A stretch of DNA of 64,000 bases. It comes from Salinarimonas chemoclinalis (GTDB lineage Bacteria > Pseudomonadota > Alphaproteobacteria > Rhizobiales > Beijerinckiaceae). How positions within the stretch are numbered: position 1 is the first letter of the stretch; the number at the start of each line of letters is the position of its first letter. The stretch is from contig NZ_JBGMWH010000001.1 in assembly GCF_041514305.1 (NCBI RefSeq), positions 496,001 through 560,000 of the forward strand, written 5' to 3'. The notes under the pieces were generated by a model. The model did no database searches. It was not told where the DNA came from and saw nothing but the letters and a program-made list of their open reading frames with translations. The position numbers and the translations under genes are program-made. Below are positions 9,650 to 18,305 of the stretch, piece after piece.

Positions 9650-9671
9650 CCCCGCGCGCCGTCGCGCGGGG
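9650..9671 (+). terminator. Hairpin after the microprotein gene
   Basis: CCCCGCGCG / CGCGCGGGG 9-bp stem with a CCGT loop, 26 bases after the microprotein stop. It could terminate it and, from the other side, the minus-strand DUF177 operon, which ends at 9710. No T-run. Confidence 0.45.
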
Positions 9672-9709
9672 GTGACCACGAGCCTCGAACGGGGCCGAAG
9701 GGCAGGCAC

Positions 9710-10228
9710 TCAGCCGCCGCCCTTCGGCCCCTTCATGCTCTTCAGGCCGGCGAAGGGCGAGACGTCGGCGTCCTCGATCACCGGCTCGAACGCCGCGTCG
9801 GGCTTGCGCGGATAGGGGTCTAGGCCCAGCGCCAGGAATTCCGCGGTGAGCGCGCCCAGGTCGATCCGGCCGTCGACGATCTCGTCGGGCGGATCGATCG
9901 CGCGCAGCGCCGCCTCCTCCTCGCTCGCCGGCTCGCTGGCCGGGGCGAAGTCGACGTCGACCTCCTCCGTGATCTGCGCCTCGAAGGGCTCCAGCGTGAC
10001 GACGCAGGTCCGCGTCACTCGGCCGCGCACCACGCCGGTGACCCCGGCGCGGCGCGCGTCGCCGCTCACGCGGAACTCGCCCACGAGCGAGGCGATGCCG
10101 GGGAGCCCGAAATCCCGCGCGAGCGCCGTGCGTTCGTCCTCGCTCGCTTCGACGCGCACGACCTCGCCCCGGGCCGGCAGCCGGTCGACGGGGACGAGGC
10201 GCGAGAGGGGAAGGGCGTCGTTCGTCAT
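9710..10228 (-). CDS. DUF177 (YceD/COG1399) family protein
   Basis: Cytoplasmic protein of 172 residues. The family signature region VTRTCVVTLEPFEAQI is followed by an acidic stretch and the usual motif DGRIDLGALTAEFLALGLDPYPRKP, with the C-terminal FAGLKSMK. In other bacteria YceD is linked to 23S rRNA or ribosomal protein L32 handling; no rpmF lies here. ATG chosen on a GGAGG site. It overlaps the upstream CBP3 gene by four bases (ATGA), so both are one operon. Confidence 0.85.
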   Translation of the reverse strand: MTNDALPLSRLVPVDRLPARGEVVRVEASEDERTALARDFGLPGIASLVGEFRVSGDARRAGVTGVVRGRVTRTCVVTLEPFEAQITEEVDVDFAPASEPASEEEAALRAIDPPDEIVDGRIDLGALTAEFLALGLDPYPRKPDAAFEPVIEDADVSPFAGLKSMKGPKGGG

Positions 10229-10773
10229 GTCTGTCCTCCTGCCTCGTTGGATGGGGCGATCGTGGGAAAGACCGGGCCCGCGGCGAGGATCGCATCGAGA
10301 TCCTGGGCCGCCAGCCGATCCTGCGCCTCGAGCGCGTAGGCGGCGAGGCGCCGCGCGGGATCCTCCCCGCCGGTGACGTTGCGCTGGAGGGCCAGCGCGA
10401 GTCCCTCCGAGTCGCGGGCGTCGAGCAGCGGGTCGTAGGCGCGGGCGCGGCCGTAGAAGGCCTCCGCCAGCGTCTTCATCTTCTTGGGCACCGAGAGGTC
10501 GCCCACGCCCATTTCGCGCAGCGACTGGTCCAGCGCCCGGAACAGCGCGTCCGCGAGATCCTGGTTCACGTCCGCCGCCGGCTCGGGCAGCGTGCGCAAG
10601 TGCCGGAAGGTCAGGACGATGTGGAGCGAGAGCGACTCGAAGCGCCCCTCCACCGTGTCCGGCACGCCCGCATCGACGTACAGCCCCGGCTGGCGCGACG
10701 CCTGGGCGATGCGCGTGTAGAGCCCCTCGACGAGCTCGCGGCGCCGGTCGCGCCGGAAGAAACGCATGATCAT
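10225..10773 (-). CDS. Ubiquinol-cytochrome c chaperone (CBP3 family)
   Basis: Protein of 182 residues matching the bacterial CBP3 / ubiquinol-cytochrome c chaperone family that assists cytochrome bc1 assembly. Conserved features seen are FESLSLHIVLTFRHLR, FRALDQSLREMGVGDLSVPK and FYGRARAYDPLL. Two in-frame ATG codons (10773 and 10767) are possible; the second has better spacing from a GAGG site. The pairing with the DUF177 gene is a common alphaproteobacterial arrangement. Confidence 0.88.
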   Translation of the reverse strand: MIMRFFRRDRRRELVEGLYTRIAQASRQPGLYVDAGVPDTVEGRFESLSLHIVLTFRHLRTLPEPAADVNQDLADALFRALDQSLREMGVGDLSVPKKMKTLAEAFYGRARAYDPLLDARDSEGLALALQRNVTGGEDPARRLAAYALEAQDRLAAQDLDAILAAGPVFPTIAPSNEAGGQT

Positions 10774-10885
10774 CGGCCTCGCTCGGGTTGTCGCGCCTTG
10801 CCAAAGGGTCTAGGTCGGGGTTAAGCCATCATGCCGGCGCGGCGCAAGCTTCCTCGTGCCGCAGCCCGACCCGGATCCGCCCCCC

Positions 10886-11389
10886 ATGCGTGCCTCCAAG
10901 CGTCCCGACGCCCCGCAGATCACCCGCCGCCGCCTCCTCGGCCTCGTCGCCGCGGGAACCGCCGCCGCCGTGCTCGCGGGCTGCAATCAGACGATCGCGC
11001 CGATCTCCGAGGAGTTCCAGCGCGGCTACATCCTCGACGATGCGGCGCTCGAGCAGGTCACGCCGGGCATGAACGCCCAGCAGGTGCTCGAGCTGATGGG
11101 CACGCCCTCCACCGTCTCCACGGTCGGGAACCAGTCCTGGTACTACATCAGCCAGACGGCGCGCCGCCGGGCCGCCTTCATGCGCCAGGAGGTCGTCGAC
11201 CAGCGGGTGGCGGCGATCTACTTCACACCGCAGCTGCGCGTCGAGCGCAAGGCGCTCTACGGGCTGGAGGACGGCGTGATCTTCGACTTCGTCTCCCGCC
11301 AGACGCCGACCGGCGGCGCCGAGCAGAGCTTCGTGCGCCAGCTCTTCCGCGGCGTCACGAGCTGGAACCCGATCGCGCCCGGCCGCTGA
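10886..11389 (+). CDS. bamE: Outer membrane assembly lipoprotein BamE (SmpA/OmlA family)
   Basis: Lipoprotein of 167 residues, part of the BAM complex that inserts outer-membrane proteins. The signal region contains TRRRLLGL and ends in the lipobox LAGC (Cys33); the run of arginines resembles a Tat motif. The mature part shows VTPGMNAQQVLELMGTPST and SWYYIS, the SmpA/OmlA core. An in-frame GTG at 10856 would add ten residues; ATG at 10886 is preferred for a normal signal peptide. It is divergent from the CBP3 gene. Confidence 0.88.
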   Translation: MRASKRPDAPQITRRRLLGLVAAGTAAAVLAGCNQTIAPISEEFQRGYILDDAALEQVTPGMNAQQVLELMGTPSTVSTVGNQSWYYISQTARRRAAFMRQEVVDQRVAAIYFTPQLRVERKALYGLEDGVIFDFVSRQTPTGGAEQSFVRQLFRGVTSWNPIAPGR

Positions 11390-11414
11390 CGCCGCGGGCG
11401 CGTCCCCGCCTTGC

Positions 11415-11443
11415 TTGACATCCCCCCGCCCGCATGAATGGTG
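11415..11443 (+). promoter_or_regulatory. Candidate aspS promoter
   Basis: A perfect TTGACA (11415-11420) stands 17 bases before ATGGTG, a poor -10. The -35 is convincing and the position (59 bases before the chosen aspS start) fits, but the -10 makes this tentative. Confidence 0.35.
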
Positions 11444-11478
11444 CGCGCGGTCCATTCCCCGTGAACGAGGGTCGATCC

Positions 11479-13308
11479 ATGTCCGCCCCCAGCGCCGCCG
11501 CGATGCATCGCTACCGCACCCACACCTGCGCCGGCCTGCGCGAGAGCGACGTCGGCGAGACGGTGCGGCTCTCCGGGTGGTGCCACCGCATCCGCGACCA
11601 CGGCGGCGTACTGTTCATCGACCTGCGCGACCATTACGGCATCACCCAGGTCGTGGTGGACCCCGACAGCGCCGCCTTCCGCGCCGCCGAGACCTGCCGG
11701 TCGGAATGGGTCATCCGTGTCGACGGCAAGGTCAAGAAGCGACCCGCAGGCACCGAGAACCCGGACCTGCCCACCGGCGCGGTCGAGGTCTACATCGCCG
11801 AACTCGAGGTGCTGGGCCCCGCGGCCGAGCTGCCGATGCCGGTGTTCGGAGACCAGGACTACCCCGAGGAGACGCGGCTCAAGTACCGCTTCCTCGACCT
11901 GCGGCGCGAGAAGCTGCACGCCAACATCATGAAGCGCGGGGCGATCATCGATTCGGTGCGCAGGCGCATGAAGGACCAGGGCTTCTTCGAGTTCCAGACG
12001 CCGATCCTCACGGCCTCCTCGCCCGAGGGCGCGCGCGACTTCCTGGTGCCCTCGCGGCTGCATCCGGGCAAGTTCTACGCGCTGCCGCAGGCGCCCCAGC
12101 AGTTCAAGCAGCTCGTCATGATGTCGGGCTTCGACCGCTACTTCCAGATCGCGCCCTGCTTCCGCGACGAGGACGCGCGCGCCGACCGCTCGCCGGGCGA
12201 GTTCTACCAGCTCGACGTCGAGATGAGCTTCGTCACGCAGGAGGACGTCTTCCAGGCGGTGGAGCCGGTGCTGCGCGGGCTCTTCGAGGAATTCGCGGAG
12301 GGGAGGCGCGTGACGCCCGTCTTCCCGCGCATTCCCTACGCGGACGCGATGCTGAAGTACGGCGTCGACAAGCCGGACCTGCGCAACCCGCTCGTCCTCG
12401 CCGACGTGACGGACGTCTTCGCCCGCGAGGACGTCACCTTCAACGCCTTCAAGACGCTGGTGAAGCACGGCGGCATCGTGCGCGCGATCCCGGCGCCGGG
12501 AGCGGCGACGCAGCCGCGGTCGTTCTTCGACAAGCTGAACGAGTGGGCGCGGGGCGAGGGGGCGGCCGGGCTCGGCTACGTCGTCCTCGAGGAGGAGAAC
12601 GGCGCGCTCGTCGGCAAGGGGCCGATCGCGAAGTTCATCCCCGCGGACGCGCTCGCCGCCATCGCCGCCGCCGTGCAGGTGGGGGCGGGCGACGCCGTGT
12701 TCTTCTCCGCCGGCGACGAGGCGAAGGCGGTCGCGCTCGCCGGCAAGGCGCGCACGCGCATCGGCAACGAGCTCGGCCTGATCGACGCCGATCAGTACGC
12801 CTTCTGCTGGATCACCGACTTCCCCATGTACGAGTGGGACGAGGAGAACCGGAAGATCGAGTTCTCCCACAACCCGTTCTCGATGCCGAACTACGACCGT
12901 GAGGCGTTCCTGGCGCTGAACCCGGCGGACGCGGACGAGATCCTCGGAATCACGGCCTTCCAGTACGACATCGTCTGCAACGGCATCGAGCTGTCCTCGG
13001 GCGCCATCCGTAACCACCGTCCGGAGATCATGAGGAAGGCCTTCGGGCTCGCGGGCTACGGCGAGGACGTGCTCGAGGCGAAGTTCGGCGGCATGCTGCG
13101 CGCGCTCTCGCTGGGCGCACCGCCCCACGGCGGGATCGCGCCGGGCATCGACCGCATCGTCATGCTGCTGTGCGGCGAGCAGAACCTACGCGAGGTCGTG
13201 CTCTTCCCCATGAACCAGCGGGCCGAGGACCTGCTGATGGGCGCGCCCTCCGACGTGACGGCGAAGCAGTTGCGCGAGCTGCACATCCGCCTCAACCTGC
13301 CGGAGTGA
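11479..13308 (+). CDS. aspS: Aspartyl-tRNA synthetase
   Basis: Class II synthetase of 609 residues that charges tRNA-Asp (and, in bacteria using GatCAB, possibly tRNA-Asn). An OB-fold anticodon domain starts at MHRYRTHTCAGL; class II motifs include FRDEDARADR (motif 2) and GIAPGIDRIVMLL (motif 3), with the bacterial GAD insertion between them. The ATG at 11479 has a GAGG site eight bases upstream; the inner ATG at 11503 matches the usual family N-terminus and is the alternative start. Confidence 0.95.
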   Translation: MSAPSAAAMHRYRTHTCAGLRESDVGETVRLSGWCHRIRDHGGVLFIDLRDHYGITQVVVDPDSAAFRAAETCRSEWVIRVDGKVKKRPAGTENPDLPTGAVEVYIAELEVLGPAAELPMPVFGDQDYPEETRLKYRFLDLRREKLHANIMKRGAIIDSVRRRMKDQGFFEFQTPILTASSPEGARDFLVPSRLHPGKFYALPQAPQQFKQLVMMSGFDRYFQIAPCFRDEDARADRSPGEFYQLDVEMSFVTQEDVFQAVEPVLRGLFEEFAEGRRVTPVFPRIPYADAMLKYGVDKPDLRNPLVLADVTDVFAREDVTFNAFKTLVKHGGIVRAIPAPGAATQPRSFFDKLNEWARGEGAAGLGYVVLEEENGALVGKGPIAKFIPADALAAIAAAVQVGAGDAVFFSAGDEAKAVALAGKARTRIGNELGLIDADQYAFCWITDFPMYEWDEENRKIEFSHNPFSMPNYDREAFLALNPADADEILGITAFQYDIVCNGIELSSGAIRNHRPEIMRKAFGLAGYGEDVLEAKFGGMLRALSLGAPPHGGIAPGIDRIVMLLCGEQNLREVVLFPMNQRAEDLLMGAPSDVTAKQLRELHIRLNLPE

Positions 13309-13314
13309 GGCTCC

Positions 13315-13617
13315 TCACTGCGCCTCGGTCTCCAGCCGGTCGCCCAGGCTGCGCAGGGCGCCGCCCAGCGCCTCGCCGCCCTCGCGGAGCGTGCGCTCGA
13401 AGCTCTCGCCGACGCGCACGTCCGCGTCCGGGCAGTCGGGGACGCCTTCCGCCCGCAGGCGCGGCGTGAGGCCGGTGCCGGGCGCCACGAGATAGGTGCA
13501 GCCGGTGTCCGGATCGCTCCACACGAAGGGATCGCGCGGCGCGTCCTGCGCGAGCGAAGGCGCGGCGGCGCCGAGGGTTGCGGCGAGAGCGAGGGCGAAG
13601 GGCGTGAGCAGGCGCAT
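13315..13617 (-). CDS. Small secreted protein of unknown function
   Basis: Protein of 100 residues with a clear Sec signal peptide (MRLLTPFALALAATLGAAAP, cleavage near SLAQ). The mature part has two cysteines (DTGCTYLV and VPDCPDAD) that could form a disulfide in the periplasm, and an amphipathic C-terminal helix. It is convergent with aspS, six bases apart. The start at 13617 is chosen because upstream residues in the frame look non-coding. No family recognised. Confidence 0.65.
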   Translation of the reverse strand: MRLLTPFALALAATLGAAAPSLAQDAPRDPFVWSDPDTGCTYLVAPGTGLTPRLRAEGVPDCPDADVRVGESFERTLREGGEALGGALRSLGDRLETEAQ

Positions 13618-13793
13618 GGTCGGCGTCTCCGGCGTCGATGAGGGGTTCATCGGCGCAACGCCCGAGCGGAGCCGTTCGATCCCTCGCCCGCCGCCGCGGC
13701 GCGCCCCGCCCGTGCGACGCACGCGCGATCCCGGATCGTGCCTCCACCATTCGCGAAGGCGTTTCTTCACGGTTCCCCGCTAAGCATGCCGCG

Positions 13794-14954
13794 ATGGCCC
13801 ATGGCCCCGGGGAGGCGTTCGTGACGGGAGGTGACCGAGCATTCTCGAGAGGCGTCGCGGCGGCCGTGGCCGATGCGGTCCCGGGAAGCGCGTCGGGCAC
13901 CACGATCCTCGTCGTCAGCGACACGGGGCGGATGGCGTCGGACGTCGCGACGGCGCTGCGCGGGCGGTCGGTGCTGTGCGTACGGCCCCGGCACGTCGGC
14001 CCGGCGATCGTCTCCTCCATCGCCTCCGCCATCGTCGAGGCGGACCTGCGCCAGGTCGCCGATGTCGAGGCGGCCATCGCGTCCTATGCACGGCTCGACG
14101 GCGTCCCGACCGTGTTCGTGGCCGACGCCGAGACCGCGCGCATCCTCTCCGCCGACCCACGGTTCTCCGCCCGGCCGATCCTCGTGCGGCCGCTGTCGCC
14201 CACGGCGATCGAGGCCGCGCTCGCGTCCCTCCGAGCGCCTGTGGACACGCCTCTCGCCGGAGGCGTCTCGGCCGCGATCCTCGCGCTGACAGACGCCTTC
14301 GCCGACGTCTCCGCCGGGCGACCGATCGCCGTCGCGCCCTTCGCGTCGGCGAGCCGCTGCTTCGTCTCCGCGCTGAAGGTGGCGGCCGCCGCCGACGCCA
14401 CGCTCGCGTCCTTCGTGCGCGACATCGAGCGCCACCACAGCGCGACATTGCGGCACTCGCTCAGCGTCGCGATGAATGCGGCGCTGTTCGGCCTGCATCT
14501 CGGGCTCGGCCGCGCGGAGCTGGCTCTCGTCGTCGAGGCCGCCCTCCTGCACGACATCGGCAAGGCCATCGTGCCGCTGGAGGTGCTCGACAAGCCGGGC
14601 CGGCTGGACCCCGAGGAACTCGTCGCGGTGCGTGCGCATCCCAGCGAGGGCGAGCGGCTCCTCAAGAACGCGTCCCACCCGGTCGCCCCGGAAATCCTGC
14701 GCGTCGTGCGCCACCACCACGAGTACCTCGACGGCAGCGGCTATCCCGACGGCCTGAAGGAGCAGGGCATTCCCGACATCGTGCGGCTGATGACCGTCGT
14801 CGACATCTTCACGGCCCTCGTCGAGGACCGCCCCTACAAGACCCCGATGCCGCACGCCCAGGCCGTCGCCATCCTGCGAGGCATGACCGAGGATGGAAAG
14901 CTCGACCCGGCGATCGTCTCGCGCTTCGTCGAGATGATCGAGGAGCGCGGGTGA
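13794..14954 (+). CDS. HD-GYP domain protein with receiver-like N-terminus
   Basis: Probable cyclic-di-GMP phosphodiesterase of 386 residues. Residues about 36-155 resemble a degenerate receiver or Rossmann-like domain (TTILVVSDTGRMASDVATAL) without an obvious phospho-acceptor pocket. The C-terminal half is HD-GYP: LLHDIGK (His253) and HHHEYLDGSGYPDGLK (from His307), then RLMTVVDIFTALVEDRPYK. The HD and GYP residues are all present. It is convergent with a histidine kinase gene 18 bases away. The upstream in-frame ATG at 13638 is less likely. Confidence 0.82.
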   Translation: MAHGPGEAFVTGGDRAFSRGVAAAVADAVPGSASGTTILVVSDTGRMASDVATALRGRSVLCVRPRHVGPAIVSSIASAIVEADLRQVADVEAAIASYARLDGVPTVFVADAETARILSADPRFSARPILVRPLSPTAIEAALASLRAPVDTPLAGGVSAAILALTDAFADVSAGRPIAVAPFASASRCFVSALKVAAAADATLASFVRDIERHHSATLRHSLSVAMNAALFGLHLGLGRAELALVVEAALLHDIGKAIVPLEVLDKPGRLDPEELVAVRAHPSEGERLLKNASHPVAPEILRVVRHHHEYLDGSGYPDGLKEQGIPDIVRLMTVVDIFTALVEDRPYKTPMPHAQAVAILRGMTEDGKLDPAIVSRFVEMIEERG

Positions 14955-14972
14955 GATTCCCGCTTGTGCCCG

Positions 14973-17297
14973 TCACGCGGCGCGGGACAGGGCGTGCCCG
15001 CCGTTGAGCGGGACGTGGACCATGACCACCGTGCCCACGGAGACCTGCGAGCGGATGCGCAGCGAGCCGCCGTGCAGCTCGGCGAGCGACTTGGCGATGG
15101 CGAGGCCGAGCCCCGAGCCCTGGTAGGTCTTGGAATACTCCGTCTCGACCTGCTCGAACGGCCGCCCGATCCGCTTCATGGCGTCGTTGGGGATGCCGAT
15201 GCCGGTGTCCTCGACGTAGATGTTCACCGCCTCGCCGACGACGCGGGTGCGCACCACGATGCGGCCGTGCTCGGGGGTGAACTTGACGGCGTTCTGCAGG
15301 AGGTTGACCAGGATCTGCTGGATCGCGCGCTCGTCGGCGAAGAGCTGCGCCTGCGCCTCCGCGTCGACGACGAGGGAGAGACCCTTCGAGCGGGCGAGCT
15401 CCGCCACCATCCGCGTCGCGCGATCCACCACCTCGGGCAGCATGATGTCGCGCTTCTCGAGCTTGATGCGTCCGGCCTCGATGCGCGACATGTCGAGGAT
15501 GTCGTTGATGACCGAGAGCAGGTATTCGCCGGAGGAGCGGATGTCCTTGCAATAGTCCGCGTAGCGCGGCGAGCCGAGCGAGCCGAACACGCCCTGCTCC
15601 ATCACCTCGGCGAAGCCGATGATGGCGTTGAGGGGCGTGCGCAGCTCGTGGCTCATGTTGGCGAGGAACTCGGACTTGGCCCGGCTCGCGCCCTCGGCCT
15701 CGGCCTTCTGCTCGAGGTAGCGCTCGGCGAGATCGGCGAGCTGCTGGGCCTGCGCCTCGAGCGTCTGGCGCGACACGCGCAGGTCGGCGATGGTCTGCTT
15801 GAGCCGCTTCTCGCCGTCGAGCAGGCGCTCCTCGTGGCGCTTGAGCGTGGTGATGTCGGTGCCCACCGAGACATAGCCGCCGTCGTTGGTACGCCGCTCC
15901 GAGATCTGCAGCCAGCGCCCGTCGGCGAGCTCGGCCTCGAAGGTCCGTGCGCCGCGCTCGGGGCGCTCCTCGCGCAGGATCTCGTGGGCGACGATCGGCT
16001 GGCGGCCGAAGCGCATGACGTCCGCATAGGGCCGGCCGGGTGCGGCGATCTCGGGGGTGAGGTCGTGCAGGCGGCGGAATTTCGAATTGCACAGGACGAG
16101 CCGGTTCTCCGCGTCCCACAGCACGAAGGCCTCGGAGATGGCGTCGACCGCGTCGCGCAGGCGGATGTCGGCTGCGGCGCTCGCCTCCGCCAGACGGCGT
16201 TGCTCGGTGATGTCCACCGCGATGCCGACGAGGTGGCAGCCGTCGTCGTCCTTGTCCTGCACCAGCTCGGCGCGGGCGCGCAGCCAGACCCAGTCGTCCT
16301 GCGCGTCGCGGATGCGGAACTCGTGGTCGACGATGGAGGCGCGGGACGCGGCGAGTTCGTCGGCGAGCGCGTAGAAGTCGGAGTCGTCGGGATGGATCAT
16401 CGCGTTGACGTCGCCGAAGGACATGAACTCGTCGGCGCGCTTGTAGCCGAGGAGCTCGTACATCGAATCCGACCAGTAGATGCGCCCGCGGGCGATGTCC
16501 CAGTCCCACAGGCCGCAGCGGCCGCGCGAGAGTGCGCTGTCGATGCGACGCGAGACCTTCTCGCAGACGTGGTCGGCGGCGCGGGCGCGGTTGGCCTGCA
16601 GGAAGTATGCGGCGCCGAGCCCGACGAGCACCACGATCGTCGCGGCGAGCAGCGTCATCTGGCCCGAGGCGCGTGCGCGCCAGGGGGCGAGCACCGACTC
16701 GACGGGTTGCAGGAGGGCGATGCGCAGGGGACCGGCCGCGCCGGCGGGGCCGGGCACCGAGCGGACGGTCGCCACGACCTCCATCCCGTCGGCCGCGACG
16801 ATCGTCATGACCCCGGCCCGGTCGCCGAAGGCGGAGAGCGGCTGGCCCTCGCCGAGGAGCCCGATCAGCGTGCCCGGGAGGACGGCCTGCGGCGGATGGG
16901 CGGCCTTGATGGTGCCGGCGGAGTCCGCGACGACGAGCACGCGCCCGCGGATCAGGGCCGCCTCGGGGACGTCGAGGACGGCGTCGGCGAGGCTGGCGAC
17001 GATCTGCGCGTCGTCGGTGCCGGCGCCGAGGCGGGCGAGGTCGATGGCGACGAAGCTCGCGATCACGTCGATCTCGATCGCGGCCTTGGCGAGCGCCTCG
17101 GCCCGACCGTCGCGCGACTGCAGCCAGGCGCTGGTCACGAGGGCCGCGAGGAACAGGGCGAGCAGGATCGGGACGGCGAGCCGCAGCCAGGGATCGGCCC
17201 TGTCCAGTCTCCCGAGCGCCGGGTGACCCAGCGACCGTGCGACGCCCAATATCGTGCCCGCGCGCGCAGATGCGCACGTGGTGTCTGCACCTGCCAT
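14973..17297 (-). CDS. PAS-domain sensor histidine kinase, PleC/PdhS type
   Basis: Membrane histidine kinase of 774 residues. Two membrane helices (about 39-58 and 214-234) flank a periplasmic sensor of about 155 residues. Two PAS domains follow (about 257-372 and 380-480), then a coiled linker, the HisKA box SHELRTPLNAIIGFAEVM (His550) and an HATPase domain with NAVKFTPEHG and GSGLGLAIAKSLAELHGG. The sequence after the H-box (SPRYADYCKDIRSSGEYLL) is characteristic of PleC/PdhS kinases that act on DivK/PleD in alphaproteobacterial cell-cycle control. That partner assignment is inference. Confidence 0.82.
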   Translation of the reverse strand: MAGADTTCASARAGTILGVARSLGHPALGRLDRADPWLRLAVPILLALFLAALVTSAWLQSRDGRAEALAKAAIEIDVIASFVAIDLARLGAGTDDAQIVASLADAVLDVPEAALIRGRVLVVADSAGTIKAAHPPQAVLPGTLIGLLGEGQPLSAFGDRAGVMTIVAADGMEVVATVRSVPGPAGAAGPLRIALLQPVESVLAPWRARASGQMTLLAATIVVLVGLGAAYFLQANRARAADHVCEKVSRRIDSALSRGRCGLWDWDIARGRIYWSDSMYELLGYKRADEFMSFGDVNAMIHPDDSDFYALADELAASRASIVDHEFRIRDAQDDWVWLRARAELVQDKDDDGCHLVGIAVDITEQRRLAEASAAADIRLRDAVDAISEAFVLWDAENRLVLCNSKFRRLHDLTPEIAAPGRPYADVMRFGRQPIVAHEILREERPERGARTFEAELADGRWLQISERRTNDGGYVSVGTDITTLKRHEERLLDGEKRLKQTIADLRVSRQTLEAQAQQLADLAERYLEQKAEAEGASRAKSEFLANMSHELRTPLNAIIGFAEVMEQGVFGSLGSPRYADYCKDIRSSGEYLLSVINDILDMSRIEAGRIKLEKRDIMLPEVVDRATRMVAELARSKGLSLVVDAEAQAQLFADERAIQQILVNLLQNAVKFTPEHGRIVVRTRVVGEAVNIYVEDTGIGIPNDAMKRIGRPFEQVETEYSKTYQGSGLGLAIAKSLAELHGGSLRIRSQVSVGTVVMVHVPLNGGHALSRAA

Positions 17298-17519
17298 ATG
17301 CAGACTCCCCCTCGGATTCCGTTGACGTCTCGTTCGGGGAGACGTGCCGCATCTACCCGAATCGGTAACAATAGAATCGTGTTCACCGGATTTGTCCAGA
17401 GTCGGGATTCAGGAAGACTTAACTTTCTCGCGCCGCGCGGCCGCAATGCGATCGCGTTTTGTTCTCGCGACCGATCCTAGACCTTCGGAATGGGGCCGCG
17501 CTCGCCTTCGGCGAGTGGA

Positions 17520-18305
17520 TCAGCGATGCGCGAACGCGAGAGCGCGGGCCTCGAGCGCACGGGCGAGGGGCGCGCCCGGTGCCCGCCCGCTGGTGAAGCG
17601 GATCGTGCCCGACCCGGCCGGGGCGCTCCCGTCGGCGTCGCCGAGCAGGCTCACCACCCGCCGCGCGATCGCGGGGGCGGGGTCGAGCCAGGCGACCGGC
17701 CAGGGCGCGAGCCCGGCGAAGCGCGCGGCGAGCAGTGGGTAGTGTGTGCAGGCGAGCACGACCGCGTCCGTGCGGGTGCCGTTCCGCGCGACGAAACACG
17801 GCGCGATCGCCGCCGCGAGCGTCTCGTCGGGGACCGGCGTGCCCGCGAGCTCGGCCTCTGCGTGGGCGGCGAGCGCCGGCGCGGCGACGAGGGTGACGTC
17901 GCAGCCCGCCGCGTGGGCGGCGATCAGCGCGCGCGTGTAGTCCCGCGCCGCCGTCCCGGGCGTCGCCAGCACGCTGAAGCGCTTCGACTGCGAGGCCGCG
18001 GCGGCGGGCTTGATCGCGGGCACCGTCCCGACGACCGGCACCGAGAGGCGCGCGCGCAGCGGGTCCAGCACGAGCGTCGAGGCGGTGTTGCAGGCGATCA
18101 CCACCGCGTCCGGCCGCCACTCCTCGCAGAGCCCGGCCGCGAGCTCGACGACGCGTGCGACGAGCGCGTCCTCGGCGAGCGCGCCGTAGGGAAAGAAGGC
18201 GTCGTCGGCGACGTAGAGCACCTCGGCATCGGGCCGGGCGCGGCGGATTTCGTCCAGCACGGTGAGGCCGCCGACCCCCGAATCGAGGACGAGGAGGCGG
18301 ATCAC
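17520..18305 (-). CDS. murI: Glutamate racemase
   Basis: Cytoplasmic enzyme (261 residues) that makes D-glutamate for peptidoglycan. Catalytic residues are visible in VLDSGVGGLTVL (Asp), VVIACNTAST (first Cys) and VLACTHYPLL (second Cys and His). GTG start overlapping the trmJ stop by four bases (GTGA), so it is translated with trmJ. Full length. Confidence 0.93.
   Translation of the reverse strand: MIRLLVLDSGVGGLTVLDEIRRARPDAEVLYVADDAFFPYGALAEDALVARVVELAAGLCEEWRPDAVVIACNTASTLVLDPLRARLSVPVVGTVPAIKPAAAASQSKRFSVLATPGTAARDYTRALIAAHAAGCDVTLVAAPALAAHAEAELAGTPVPDETLAAAIAPCFVARNGTRTDAVVLACTHYPLLAARFAGLAPWPVAWLDPAPAIARRVVSLLGDADGSAPAGSGTIRFTSGRAPGAPLARALEARALAFAHR

Noticed and set aside
14964..17480. 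838-codon plus-strand frame opposite the histidine kinase
   Set aside because: The kinase on the minus strand has all expected motifs; the plus-strand product has none.
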